Below are positions 1 to 12,288 of a stretch of DNA of 64,000 nucleotides, one piece after another (the stretch's first letter is position 1; the number at the start of each line of letters is the position of its first letter). The notes beneath the pieces were generated by a model that worked only from the letters and a program-made list of their open reading frames with translations, was not told where the DNA came from and made no database searches. Both the position numbers and the translations under genes were made by a program. Origin of the DNA: Bacillota bacterium (lineage in GTDB: Bacteria; Bacillota; Clostridia; Christensenellales; UBA1242); the NCBI GenBank assembly GCA_009784555.1, contig WRBO01000006.1, forward strand, positions 1 to 64,000, written 5' to 3'.

Positions 1-1
1 G

Positions 2-553
2 TTTCGGTTGTTTCCAGATACGGGCAGTGGGCATGTGTTGGCGTTGAGCCGTTTGATGTGGCGGGTTGTTCATGTGGATGGCGACAGGGTGACGTTGTGG
101 GCGGCGGGGGCGTATCGGAATAGTGTTTTTCATTCGCATTTGCATAGTGACCCAGGGAGTGTGAACGGTACAGCGTTGCCATTGTATCGATATAGCGATT
201 TGCGCAACAATGTCCTTGGTGATTGGGTTGGCTTGGTGTCGTTGTTGCCAATTAGTCAACATGTTTTAGCGCAAGGAACAGATACCTTTGGAGCAAATCC
301 GAATGACCCGCTTTGGATTCCGTCTTTTTCAGGGGAGGCAAATTTGGGTGCCGCATGGGGAATGACAGAGCAGTTACGTTCCTTTGACCGAAATGGTTTC
401 AGTATCAATGCGTGGTCACGTCAGAGAGGACAGAATACGTTTAGCTTGATGAACGTGTTTACATTCGAGGGCGAGGCGTGGACACGAACGGGCACGTTTG
501 AGAGTTCGGTTCGGCCTGCTTTGCATTTGTCGTTGGGGGCTTTGATTGGATGA
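2..553 (+). CDS. C-terminal part of a DUF6273-like protein (5' end outside window)
   Basis: Frame open from window edge; 'LMWRVVHVDGDRVTLWAAG' and terminal 'SVRPALHLSL' resemble DUF6273-type domains. Confidence 0.55.
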   Translation, partial: FRLFPDTGSGHVLALSRLMWRVVHVDGDRVTLWAAGAYRNSVFHSHLHSDPGSVNGTALPLYRYSDLRNNVLGDWVGLVSLLPISQHVLAQGTDTFGANPNDPLWIPSFSGEANLGAAWGMTEQLRSFDRNGFSINAWSRQRGQNTFSLMNVFTFEGEAWTRTGTFESSVRPALHLSLGALIG

Positions 554-1367
554 GTTTGTTGAAGACGGTGTCGGTTGATGCCGAGCCGTCGCGGTTGTAA
601 CGTTTTAGGCGGTGCAGGGATTGGGGGTTGTTTTTTGTAATTGTGCTGGTGCCTTCGGTGCATTCGAGGAATGCGCGGAAGCCGAGTTCGAGGAGCATTT
701 CGCGGCTGTTGCGTGAGAATTTGCCGAATGGGTATGCGAAGGTTTGGGGGCGGGGTGCGCCAGAGCCCTCTATTAAATCCATGGATGTTCGGACGTCATC
801 GAGCAGGGTGCGGCGGTAGGTTTCGGGGTTTTCGTCCCCCATTTTGGCTATTCCGAAGCGGGGGCGGAATTTGTGCATGTTGTGGGTGTGGCTGCCGAAT
901 TCTATGTGGCCAGTTCGGGCACATTCGCCGATTTGGGCAAAGGTTAGGTGGCTGTATTCCGGTTTGTTGGCGTCGTTGGTGCGTTCGGTGTGTGCCGAGA
1001 ATGCGGTTACGGGGTAAATCATGAATTTTATGTTGTGCTTTTGCGCCAGGGGGAGGGCGTAGTGCATGTTGTTGTAGTGGCCGTCGTCGAATGTTAGGAC
1101 GATTGGTTTTGGCGGGAGGGTTCCGCGACCGTCGACCCAGTCGATGACTTGGCTCATGAAGACGGTTTCGTATCCGTCGCGTTTTAGGCGCAGGATATCC
1201 GATTCGAGTTGTTTTTCGCTGACGACATATTTGCCTTTTGAACCGTTGAGGACTTTGTGGTACATCAGGATTGGCAGTTCTCGCGTTTCGTCGTTTGGAG
1301 TTTTGGAAAATCCGCATGTGAAAAAGAGGATGGGGATGAGCAAAAGCAAGGGCAAAGACTTTTTCAT
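459..1367 (-). CDS. Polysaccharide deacetylase (NodB-like) with N-terminal signal/lipoprotein-like segment
   Basis: 'ILMYHKV', 'LTFDDGH', 'FGSHTHNMH', 'FAYPFGKF' NodB motifs. Confidence 0.85.
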   Translation of the reverse strand: MKKSLPLLLLIPILFFTCGFSKTPNDETRELPILMYHKVLNGSKGKYVVSEKQLESDILRLKRDGYETVFMSQVIDWVDGRGTLPPKPIVLTFDDGHYNNMHYALPLAQKHNIKFMIYPVTAFSAHTERTNDANKPEYSHLTFAQIGECARTGHIEFGSHTHNMHKFRPRFGIAKMGDENPETYRRTLLDDVRTSMDLIEGSGAPRPQTFAYPFGKFSRNSREMLLELGFRAFLECTEGTSTITKNNPQSLHRLKRYNRDGSASTDTVFNKLIQSKPPTTNAKQAEPNSQTCPFVSTPRPRM

Positions 1368-1398
1368 ACATGGTATTATGTGATAGAATAGGAGATAT

Positions 1399-2466
1399 AT
1401 GAAAATTTTGATTTTGGCAACGGGCGGTACGATAAGCCATGATGTTGGGGATGATGGAGTTCACAGGAGTAACGAGAAGGCCACGAAGGGTGATGTGTTT
1501 GCGCGTTTGTTGGAGAGGCAGGCGAAGGCGTTGGGCGGTGTGCAGATTTCGTCCAAGACCATTTTGAATAAGGACAGCGGCAACATGATAATGCGTGATT
1601 GGGAGGTGATATCCGCCGCCATTGCAGCAGATTATGATGCATATGATGCGTTTTTAGTTACGCATGGTACCGAAACAATGGGCTATGCCACGTCCGCGAT
1701 GGCGTTTGCGTTGGGGAATTTGGGTAAGTTGGTTGTCTTTACGGGGGCGCAGGTTGCATTTGGACAAGTTGGCAGTGATGCGTTGATTAATTTGGAGAAT
1801 GCGTTGCGGTTTATTGTTAAGGGTGATGCAAAGCAGGGTGTGTATTTAGTCTTTGGCAGTCAGATTGCGGCAGGTGTTCGGGCCAAGAAAAACAGCGAGT
1901 TTGATTACGATGCGTTTTATGCGCCGCGGCATTTACCGAACCTGGGGATTGTTGGGCACAGTTTGAAAGAAAATAAACAGGCCGAGGATTTTTATGCATC
2001 GCATTTCCGTCCGTCGGTTTGGGGTGTGCCAAAGTTGGATTTGAAGAATAAGTTTGAGTCGAACATTGTGGTATTGTCCGAATTTCCAGGTTTACATGCC
2101 GATGTCATTATCAACATGGCAAAGAGTGGTGTGAAGGGGTTTATTTTGCGAAGTTACGGCAGTGGTGTTCCGAATGTTGGGCCAGCGGATGCGGAGTTTG
2201 AGAATTTGCGCCCCGCATTGGAGTTTTTGCGGGCACGGAAGATTCCAGTTGTGATTACATCACAGGCCGCCAACGCAACGGCGAATATGGATATTTATGA
2301 ACCATCGTTTTTGGCCCGAGAGTTGGGTGCAATTCCAGCCCGTGATATGACGATAGAGGCAACGGTAGCGAAGTTGGCATGGTTGTTGGGATGTGGACAT
2401 GATTACGAAGAAATAGCGAAGTTGATGCCAGAGTCACTGCGCGGTGAAATTGACGCAAAGATATAA
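1399..2466 (+). CDS. ansA: L-asparaginase (type I-like)
   Basis: 'ILATGGTIS', 'DSGNM', 'VTHGTETM', 'VVFTGAQ'; SD AGGAGAT before ATG. Confidence 0.85.
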   Translation: MKILILATGGTISHDVGDDGVHRSNEKATKGDVFARLLERQAKALGGVQISSKTILNKDSGNMIMRDWEVISAAIAADYDAYDAFLVTHGTETMGYATSAMAFALGNLGKLVVFTGAQVAFGQVGSDALINLENALRFIVKGDAKQGVYLVFGSQIAAGVRAKKNSEFDYDAFYAPRHLPNLGIVGHSLKENKQAEDFYASHFRPSVWGVPKLDLKNKFESNIVVLSEFPGLHADVIINMAKSGVKGFILRSYGSGVPNVGPADAEFENLRPALEFLRARKIPVVITSQAANATANMDIYEPSFLARELGAIPARDMTIEATVAKLAWLLGCGHDYEEIAKLMPESLRGEIDAKI

Positions 2467-2475
2467 GGAGAACAA

Positions 2476-3039
2476 ATGAAGAAATTTTGGGAGATGTCGA
2501 AGACCCCGTTGATTATTGCGGTGATTGCGTCGTTACTGTATATAGTTGATAGTTTGGTTTCGCCTTTGATTGGATTGGGTCGCGGGTTTATGTGGGTGGC
2601 CTTTGTCGCGTGGACGATTTCGTTTAGCATGACGACAGAGCAGAAAGTGCGCATGTGGATTGGGCATTTTATCGGATTTGGTGCCGCAGTTGGTATGATT
2701 TATTTCGGGCGTATTTTTACCGCAGATGTTGCGGGGGTGGCGATTGCATCATTGATTGGGGTATTTATCTTTAATGGTTTGGTGATGTATTTTGATAACC
2801 TGAAGAAATTTTGGTTAAATTCCATTACGGGGATTTTTATGGGAATTTTCCTGACCTTTTCGGGGTTGGGTGTTGGGATTGGGCCAGATACCGCGGGGGA
2901 TGCATTTACAATTTTGGGTGTGATAGTTTTGTATAGTTTCCTGGGTGCGGTTTGTGCGCATTTCAGCGTGTACTTTATGAAAAAATTTAATAAAACGAAA
3001 GAAGCGGAAGCAGAGGTGGTAGAGAATGGGCAAGAATGA
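2476..3039 (+). CDS. DUF1097-like membrane protein
   Basis: Several hydrophobic segments; SD AAGGAG upstream; overall DUF1097-like look. Confidence 0.5.
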   Translation: MKKFWEMSKTPLIIAVIASLLYIVDSLVSPLIGLGRGFMWVAFVAWTISFSMTTEQKVRMWIGHFIGFGAAVGMIYFGRIFTADVAGVAIASLIGVFIFNGLVMYFDNLKKFWLNSITGIFMGIFLTFSGLGVGIGPDTAGDAFTILGVIVLYSFLGAVCAHFSVYFMKKFNKTKEAEAEVVENGQE

Positions 3040-3511
3040 GGCGATAGGGTTGTTAGATAAACTTGGTATTGAATATGAGGTAATTGAGCATCCGCCGTTG
3101 TTTACATGCGCCGATGGCAAGTTGCACGGCGTGGATTTTGGCGAGATGGATATTAAGAATCTTTTTATCCGTAATAAGAACAAAAGCCGTTATTATATGG
3201 TGATAATCGGTTCACAGAAGCGTGCGGATTTGAAGTGTATTGAGAAGATTTTAGGTGAGAGCAGGATGAGTTTTGGTTCGCCCGATGATATGATGGCGCG
3301 GTTGGGGGTGACACCAGGGGCGGTTAGTTTGATGAATTTGGCAAATGTTGAAAAGCCGGACGTGACGGTTGTAATTGATTCGTGTCAGTTAGAGCATCCG
3401 CGTTTTGCATGTCATCCGAATGTTAACACCGCGACCGTTGTTTTCCCGATGGATGGGGTTTATAAGATTTTGGAACATGCGGGCGTAGAGTGGCGGGCGG
3501 AAAAACTTTGA
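3026..3511 (+). CDS. YbaK/ProX-type aminoacyl-tRNA deacylase domain protein
   Basis: 'YEVIEHPPLFTCAD', 'KNLFIRNKNKSRYYMVII', 'TPGAVSLMNL' typical of PrdX/ProX. Confidence 0.8.
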   Translation: MGKNEAIGLLDKLGIEYEVIEHPPLFTCADGKLHGVDFGEMDIKNLFIRNKNKSRYYMVIIGSQKRADLKCIEKILGESRMSFGSPDDMMARLGVTPGAVSLMNLANVEKPDVTVVIDSCQLEHPRFACHPNVNTATVVFPMDGVYKILEHAGVEWRAEKL

Positions 3512-3584
3512 TGTTATTATGTTTGCAAGAACATGTAAATCCACCAAACTATACAGGGTCTAGGGCTGGGGGCGGCATCCCGCC

Positions 3585-6281
<2,697 letters not shown>

Positions 6282-6320
6282 GTTTAGGATTATACCATAT
6301 TTATACCAACAAATCCATGA

Positions 6321-6545
6321 CTAATTTTGCAGAAGTGCGAAGAGGATTTCTTTATAATTGCTTCCCACATAGTCTCTTATTTGGGCATTGCCGTTGTTGA
6401 TTTGGATTTCAGCAACCTGCATTTCTATGGGGGTGGCTGTTGTTGATAAGAGACAGAAGTCGCGTCCGCCGATTCGTTTTGCGTCAACCAACAGGAGTTT
6501 TTGTCCGTCAGCGAGTTCAATTAGTGAATGTTTTGAAATTTTCAT
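6321..6545 (-). CDS. Hypothetical protein
   Basis: Overlaps the end of the upstream minus-strand ORF; no family recognised. Confidence 0.5.
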   Translation of the reverse strand: MKISKHSLIELADGQKLLLVDAKRIGGRDFCLLSTTATPIEMQVAEIQINNGNAQIRDYVGSNYKEILFALLQN

Positions 6546-7267
6546 TTTTGCGCCTCGTCTTTGGATTTTTCTTGGATTTGCTGTTTGATTTTTTCTAGTT
6601 TTTCGAGAGTTAGGCGTTCGGCCTCTTTTAATTCTTCTATGCTCATTTCCGTATTGGCTTTGTTTGCACCAGTTTGAAACCCGATAAACCCAATTTGGCG
6701 TTTTGATTTTTCAGGTTCGGGTTCGGGGTGCATTTGTCCGAATCCAGGCATAGGCATACCCATGCCTTGTTGCATCATCATTGGCGGTGGAACCATGCCA
6801 GGCATTGTAAAAGGCATTGTTGGTGCCGTTTGGGTAGGGGCAGGTTTTGCAACCTCGAGAATCTTATCCAGTATCTCTGGTGGGATTTTCGAGATATCCC
6901 CGATATTTATAAAGTTGTTTGTAATATTTTGTACAGGTGCCTGTTGGGGGAATACAGGCATCATCATTCCCATTTCAGGTAAGGGTTGTGGGATGCCTTG
7001 GGCGTGACCTTTTTCTGGGCCGCGTTCATTTTGTTTGTTTTGGCCGCCTTGGGATAGGCTGGCTTGTAGGCCGTTGATTTCTTTGAATAGAGTTTGTTTT
7101 TGTTCGGGGGTAATGGTTTGGTCTTCATGGATTTCGATAAACAATTTTCCGAACTCGGCTTGCATCCGCGGAATGGAGATTTCTTGATATTCTTTTTCCC
7201 GTCCAGGTTGGAAGTTTGCGATTGTACTTTGGGCAATATAGGCTATTTTACTTTTATATTTGTCCAA
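6542..7267 (-). CDS. Hypothetical protein with Pro/Met/Gln-rich middle (TTG start)
   Basis: SD AAGGAG ahead of TTG start; no family recognised. Confidence 0.55.
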   Translation of the reverse strand: MDKYKSKIAYIAQSTIANFQPGREKEYQEISIPRMQAEFGKLFIEIHEDQTITPEQKQTLFKEINGLQASLSQGGQNKQNERGPEKGHAQGIPQPLPEMGMMMPVFPQQAPVQNITNNFINIGDISKIPPEILDKILEVAKPAPTQTAPTMPFTMPGMVPPPMMMQQGMGMPMPGFGQMHPEPEPEKSKRQIGFIGFQTGANKANTEMSIEELKEAERLTLEKLEKIKQQIQEKSKDEAQK

Positions 7268-7295
7268 AAAGTCTCCTTTGTGTTATGATTATAGC

Positions 7296-7982
7296 ATGGG
7301 AAAATTTATTATTGCAAATTGGAAAATGAATATGACGAATGCGGGGGCGAAGGATTTTTTGGATGAATTTCGGCCGCAGACCAAGAATACGGTGGTGATT
7401 TGTCCGCCATTTACGGCATTGACAACGGTTGGGGCGGCAGATGGTTTTGCCGTTGGTGCGCAGAATATGCACTATGCCGAGAATGGAGCATATACGGGTG
7501 AGGTTTCGGCCGAGATGTTGGTTGAGTTAGGCGTGGGGTATGTATTGGTTGGGCATAGTGAGCGGCGTACCAAATTCGTTGAAACAGATGAATTTGTGAT
7601 TAATAAGGCAAAGGCGGCAATTTCAAATGAGATAGTGCCAGTTGTTTGTGTGGGGGAGACCAAGGAAGAATATCAATCGGGTAAGACCAAAGATATATTG
7701 TCGAGGCAGTTGTCGGGTTTGGGGCAGTTGGATGGTGAATTTATTGTTGCATATGAACCCGTGTGGGCCATTGGTACGGGGTTGGTTCCGACCATGGAAG
7801 AAATTGCGGACATCCATGTATTTATTCGCGGGATTACAAAAGCACCGATTTTGTACGGCGGTTCGGTAACAGACAAAAATGCGGGCGAAATCATGGCTAT
7901 TCCGAATGTTGATGGGGTTTTGGTTGGCGGAGCGGCCCTTTGTCCGAATAAATTTACGGGGATAATTAATGCGGCGAATTAA
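7296..7982 (+). CDS. tpiA: Triosephosphate isomerase (catalytically complete copy)
   Basis: 'FIIANWKMN', 'VGHSERR', 'AYEPVWAIGTG', 'ILYGGSV'; start placed at ATG 7296. Confidence 0.97.
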   Translation: MGKFIIANWKMNMTNAGAKDFLDEFRPQTKNTVVICPPFTALTTVGAADGFAVGAQNMHYAENGAYTGEVSAEMLVELGVGYVLVGHSERRTKFVETDEFVINKAKAAISNEIVPVVCVGETKEEYQSGKTKDILSRQLSGLGQLDGEFIVAYEPVWAIGTGLVPTMEEIADIHVFIRGITKAPILYGGSVTDKNAGEIMAIPNVDGVLVGGAALCPNKFTGIINAAN

Positions 7983-8451
7983 GTTCGTGTATACAGCAGA
8001 TTGTACCAGTTTGGCGCAATATAAACGGATAATAATGACGGATGTTTTGCGTGAATTTGTCGCGGAAAATCTTTGGGTTTATGAGAAGCCCAAGGCGAAC
8101 ATGCGAATTGTCTGTGTAAAGACATATATGTCACCAGGCGGGAAAAACAAATATCGGGAAAAACAAGTATTTAAGATTTGTGATACGATGGGCATTTATG
8201 CCATGGTATTGCAGGAAAATGAATACAAAAACAGCCGTCAAGCAGAGCGGGCAAAGGTTACAAACGGCGTTAGGTATGATGTTTTGCGGCGGGATAATTT
8301 TACATGTTGTATATGCGGGTTTAGTCAGGGGGATGGTGTAAGGTTACACGTTGACCATATCGTTCCAGTTGCACGTGGGGGCAAGAGTGAGTTGGAGAAT
8401 TTGCAGACCCTTTGTGAGAGATGTAATAGCGGGAAAGGTGCGAAGTGTTAG
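7969..8451 (+). CDS. HNH endonuclease domain protein
   Basis: 'RRDNFTCCICG...LHVDHIVPVARGGKSELENLQTLCERCNSGKG'. Confidence 0.85.
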   Translation: MRRIKFVYTADCTSLAQYKRIIMTDVLREFVAENLWVYEKPKANMRIVCVKTYMSPGGKNKYREKQVFKICDTMGIYAMVLQENEYKNSRQAERAKVTNGVRYDVLRRDNFTCCICGFSQGDGVRLHVDHIVPVARGGKSELENLQTLCERCNSGKGAKC

Positions 8452-8759
8452 CGTTCGATGAATGTGGCACATTGGGCGTCATCGTCGTCAATTACGGAGA
8501 TACCGTTTGCCCAACAAGAGCCCTCGCGGTTGTAGAGGCATATTCGTGCACGGCAGGCGAGGGGGACGTTTCGCAGGTTGCGTGCGACAAGTTCTTCGGA
8601 TATTTCAAACAGGTTGCCGTTTTCAATTATTAGGTTGTGTTTTAGCTCGTCAGACATATAGGATTCGCAATTGCTCTTTCGTCCGACAGAAACCAGCTTT
8701 GCCATGCAGCTGCACCCGTTGTTATATGTACAATCACCTTTGCGGCACCTTATTTCCAT
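8448..8759 (-). CDS. Small protein with two DUF1540-like Cys motifs
   Basis: 'IRCRKGDCTYNNGCSCMAKLVSVG' and 'CRARICLYNREGSCWANGISV...CATF'; SD AAAGGAG upstream of ATG 8759. Confidence 0.65.
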   Translation of the reverse strand: MEIRCRKGDCTYNNGCSCMAKLVSVGRKSNCESYMSDELKHNLIIENGNLFEISEELVARNLRNVPLACRARICLYNREGSCWANGISVIDDDDAQCATFIER

Positions 8760-8808
8760 TTTACTATCATCTCCTTTTTTGGTATTATTGCAACAGGAGG
8801 GATTTTTC

Positions 8809-9249
8809 ATGCAAGTTTTATTATTAAAAGACCTGGCGGGCAAAGGAAAGGCCGGTGAGGTGATTAACGTCAACGACGGTTATGGAAAAAACTTTATCAT
8901 CAAAAACAAAATTGGTGTTTTGGCCGATGCAGGCGTTTTGGCGAGTGTTGCCGCGAAGAAAGAAGCAAATGCCTTTCACGTTGAGGAAGAGAAGAAAGCC
9001 ATTCGTGAGGTTATTACGAAGTTGGAACCGACCACCGTTACATTGGTTGCAAAGATGGGTGAGGGCGGTAAGATGTTTGGCAGTATAACGGGAACCGAGG
9101 TTGCGCGTGCGTTGACGGAGGCGGGCTTTTCAATCGAAAAGCGTAACATCGTGTTGCCAGAACCAATTAAAACGTTGGGTACATATAAATTAAAAGTAAA
9201 GTTCTCGTACGGCCTGGAGGGCTTATTCACACTTTTGGTTAAGGAGTAA
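8809..9249 (+). CDS. rplI: 50S ribosomal protein bL9
   Basis: 'MQVLLLKDLAGKGKAGEVINVNDGYGKNFIIKN'; SD AGGAGG; start moved to ATG 8809. Confidence 0.97.
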   Translation: MQVLLLKDLAGKGKAGEVINVNDGYGKNFIIKNKIGVLADAGVLASVAAKKEANAFHVEEEKKAIREVITKLEPTTVTLVAKMGEGGKMFGSITGTEVARALTEAGFSIEKRNIVLPEPIKTLGTYKLKVKFSYGLEGLFTLLVKE

Positions 9250-9251
9250 GT

Positions 9252-10850
9252 ATGCAAACTATGACACAGGAGGCTCCGATTAAAATTGCGGGGTCTGATG
9301 AGTTGTTTATTCTGGTCTTGATTCCAAAGTTGCAGGGTTTTTCAATGCAGAATCCATATGAGTTGGATATTTGTGGCCGCACGATGCAGGGGTGGTTGGA
9401 CAATGCCTTGCAGACGTTTCATTATCGCAAGGTCGAGGCCAGCACACGTGATGACATTATTACGTTGGTGCGCAGGAACCTGACCCGTCATAAGTACATT
9501 ATGGTCATTTATGCGGACATGCCTTTGTTGCGTTCCGAGACGATTGAATCGGCGTTGTCGTTTGCGACGATGTTCGGCCACAGGGCGGTACGTTTGCCTC
9601 GGGGATGGTTATTTGAGCAGGAGTTCATTCGTGAGGCCACAAAGGTTGAGCCAGTTACCGCGCCAGATTTGATACCTGAAGATTTTTTGGCGGTGTATAA
9701 TTATGCGCGTTTGGCCGATGCAACGCAAATCATGCAGGCGCGGATTAACGGTGGGCATTTGGCAAACGGTGTGCGGTTTATTGACACGTCCAATGTTCAT
9801 ATAGGGGCAGAGGTTGTATTGGAGCCAGGTGTTATGATAGAGCCAAGCACAATCATCAGCGGGAAGGTTCATGTCAAGTCCGGGTCACGTATTGGGCCGT
9901 TTGCAACCGTGCGCAGTGGCACCCGTATTGGGCGGAATTGCCGCATAGGGAACTTTGTAGAGATTAAAAACAGCATCATTGGTGATGGAACCAAGATTGC
10001 ACACCATGCCTATGTTGGTGATGCACAGATTGGTGTTGATTGTAATGTTGGTTGTGGTGTTGTGTTTTGTAACTTTGATGGAAAACAAAAGCACAAGACG
10101 GTGGTGGGTGACAGGGTATTTCTGGGCAGTAATGTTAACCTGGTTGCACCATTGTTGATTGATGATGATGCAATAGTGGCGGCAGGCAGTACGATTACCG
10201 ATAACGTCCCAGCGGGAAGTTTAGCAATCGCACGTGAACGCCAAACGGTAAAAGACAAGCGGGGTGGCCCCGCAACCGAGATAGTTAAAGAGAAGCCAAA
10301 GTTAGAATCAAAACCCGAGCCCAAACAGGAGCCAATTAGTTTAATAGCAGAACAGATGCAACGTGTTCGTGTGAACGTAAAGCCAGTTGTTGTGAAGCCC
10401 GAACCCAAGCCAGAGCCAGTTGTGGAAATTATTCCAGAGCCTGAACCGATAATTGAGGTCGTTGAACCAGAACTAGAGCCGATTGTGGAGGTAATTGAGG
10501 TTGTAGAGGTGGTTGAGGAGGTTGTAGTTCCAGAACCAGAGCCCGCGCCAATCAAAGAGGAACCAACACCAGAAGTTTTTAACACCAAGGAAGAACCAAT
10601 TGAAGAAATCAAACAGGTGGAAGAACCAGAGCCAGTAATAGAAGAAGTTATTGAAGAGGTCAATGTTGTTGAAGTCGAAGAGGAAAGTATAGATGAACCC
10701 GAAGATGCAGATAATGTGTCCATGAGCTTTGAATTAGAAAATGACATATATGATGACGAGAATGAGGATGGCGACGGATACAGCCCCGCAGAAGTTGTAT
10801 TTGATTGGGATAACGAGGATGACGTCGAGCCGTTTTACGAGCAAAGGTAA
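9252..10850 (+). CDS. GlmU-like protein: degenerate N-terminal nucleotidyltransferase, left-handed beta-helix, long acidic Pro/Glu/Val-rich tail
   Basis: Hexapeptide repeats 'VRSGTRIGRNCRIGNFVEIKNSIIGDGTKIAHHAYVGDAQIG'; 'YADMPLL'; tail 'KPEPKPEPVVEIIPEPEP'. Confidence 0.8.
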   Translation: MQTMTQEAPIKIAGSDELFILVLIPKLQGFSMQNPYELDICGRTMQGWLDNALQTFHYRKVEASTRDDIITLVRRNLTRHKYIMVIYADMPLLRSETIESALSFATMFGHRAVRLPRGWLFEQEFIREATKVEPVTAPDLIPEDFLAVYNYARLADATQIMQARINGGHLANGVRFIDTSNVHIGAEVVLEPGVMIEPSTIISGKVHVKSGSRIGPFATVRSGTRIGRNCRIGNFVEIKNSIIGDGTKIAHHAYVGDAQIGVDCNVGCGVVFCNFDGKQKHKTVVGDRVFLGSNVNLVAPLLIDDDAIVAAGSTITDNVPAGSLAIARERQTVKDKRGGPATEIVKEKPKLESKPEPKQEPISLIAEQMQRVRVNVKPVVVKPEPKPEPVVEIIPEPEPIIEVVEPELEPIVEVIEVVEVVEEVVVPEPEPAPIKEEPTPEVFNTKEEPIEEIKQVEEPEPVIEEVIEEVNVVEVEEESIDEPEDADNVSMSFELENDIYDDENEDGDGYSPAEVVFDWDNEDDVEPFYEQR

Positions 10851-11366
10851 CTAGCCAATTTCGATGTATTCGGGTAGCTCTTCTTCTATGTAATACCAAT
10901 TTTCGGGGGTTACGCCCTCGGCATTGATTTTTAGTGGGTCCATATAAACAAACGTTCCGACGGCGGTGGCCAGTATTTTACCGTCGCGGTCGAACATTTT
11001 ACCCTCGCCCTCGAAGCCGCGACTGGTTTCTTTTATCATTTTTGTTTCGCAGTATAGCTCGGCCCCCAACGGTACGGGCTTTCGGTATTTAACCTGTAGT
11101 TCCAATGTGACGCCCCATTTTTCGGGACGATGTATTGACATTGCGCGGCCGCATGCCTCGTCCAATATTGCCGCGGTCATTCCGCCGTGCATAATGCCAG
11201 GATAGCTTTGGTGTTCCGCGCGCGGGGTGAAGACAGTCAGCAGGACGTCTTCGCCCGATTCGTTTGTACATTCGTAAAATCGGGTTTGTATGCCCAGTCC
11301 ATTTTTATCCCCGCACACGATGCACATGGCCGAGATATTTTGTTTGCGGTTTACTTTGTACTTCAT
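10851..11366 (-). CDS. Hotdog-fold (PaaI-like) thioesterase
   Basis: 'PGIMHGGMTAAILDEACGRAM...VTLELQVKYRKPVPLG'. Confidence 0.85.
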   Translation of the reverse strand: MKYKVNRKQNISAMCIVCGDKNGLGIQTRFYECTNESGEDVLLTVFTPRAEHQSYPGIMHGGMTAAILDEACGRAMSIHRPEKWGVTLELQVKYRKPVPLGAELYCETKMIKETSRGFEGEGKMFDRDGKILATAVGTFVYMDPLKINAEGVTPENWYYIEEELPEYIEIG

Positions 11367-11415
11367 AAGTTATATTGTACAGGCTTTTTGCGGATTGTGT
11401 GGTAGAATTTTAATC

Positions 11416-12288
11416 ATGGGTGTTGCAAGACCTTTTTTGAAATGGGCCGGTGGAAAGGGCCAGCTTTTAGATAAATTTAGGGTTATGTATCCAGCGGATT
11501 TCAAAGTGTATATCGAGCCGTTTGTTGGCGGCGGTGCAGTCCTTTTTGATGTGATGCAAAGATTTAACATCGAAAAAGCCGTGATTATAGATATAAATAC
11601 GGAGCTTATTAATTGCTATCAATGTATCAAGAAAGATGTAGCAGAAGTTATTAGAAGATTGGAGCAGTTGGAAAAAGAATTTAATTCTTTGGTTCAGTCC
11701 GAGTTTTATTACATGATTAGGAACAGATATAATAAAAACAAGATTAATGTTGAATACGATTTTGAAAAAGCGGCGGATTTTATTTTTTTGAATAAGACCT
11801 GCTTCAACGGGCTTTATAGAGTTAACAGCAAGGGTGAGTTCAATGTGCCGTTTGGCAAGTACAAAAATCCGAACATTTGTGACAGGGATAATCTTTTGTT
11901 AGTTTCAAAACTGTTACAAAGAGTTGAAATTATCCATGGTGATTACAAACAGTGTCGTGAATTCATTGTCAACAATGCATTTGTATATTTTGACCCGCCG
12001 TATCGACCGTTGACCCTGTCGGCGTCTTTTGTCAGTTATTCGCATTATAAATTCAGTGATGACGAGCAAAAGAAATTGGCGGCTTTGTTTTATGAATTGA
12101 ACGAACGGGGTTGCAGGGTTATGTTAAGTAATTCAGACCCCAAGAACGCAGACCCAAACGATAACTTTTTTGATGAGATTTATAAAGGTTTTGATATTCA
12201 AAGAATTAACGCCAAGCGCATGATAAATTGCCAGGCAGACAAAAGGGGAGAGGTTACGGAAATTATTGTGAGAAATTATAAGAAATGA
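11416..12288 (+). CDS. DNA adenine methylase (Dam/DpnM family)
   Basis: 'FLKWAGGKGQLLDKF', 'EPFVGGGAVLFDV', 'YFDPPYRPL'; start placed at ATG 11416. Confidence 0.92.
   Translation: MGVARPFLKWAGGKGQLLDKFRVMYPADFKVYIEPFVGGGAVLFDVMQRFNIEKAVIIDINTELINCYQCIKKDVAEVIRRLEQLEKEFNSLVQSEFYYMIRNRYNKNKINVEYDFEKAADFIFLNKTCFNGLYRVNSKGEFNVPFGKYKNPNICDRDNLLLVSKLLQRVEIIHGDYKQCREFIVNNAFVYFDPPYRPLTLSASFVSYSHYKFSDDEQKKLAALFYELNERGCRVMLSNSDPKNADPNDNFFDEIYKGFDIQRINAKRMINCQADKRGEVTEIIVRNYKK

Noticed and set aside
7969-8451. HNH gene as a homing/mobile element
   Set aside because: No flanking intron/intein or repeats; simply overlaps the end of tpiA.
10010-10747. Ser-rich ORF on minus strand (245 aa)
   Set aside because: Antisense shadow of the acidic Pro/Glu-rich tail of the GlmU-like gene.
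10290-10850. PE-rich repeats as a DNA repeat array or CRISPR
   Set aside because: Degenerate protein-level repeats in a continuous reading frame; no fixed repeat/spacer structure.
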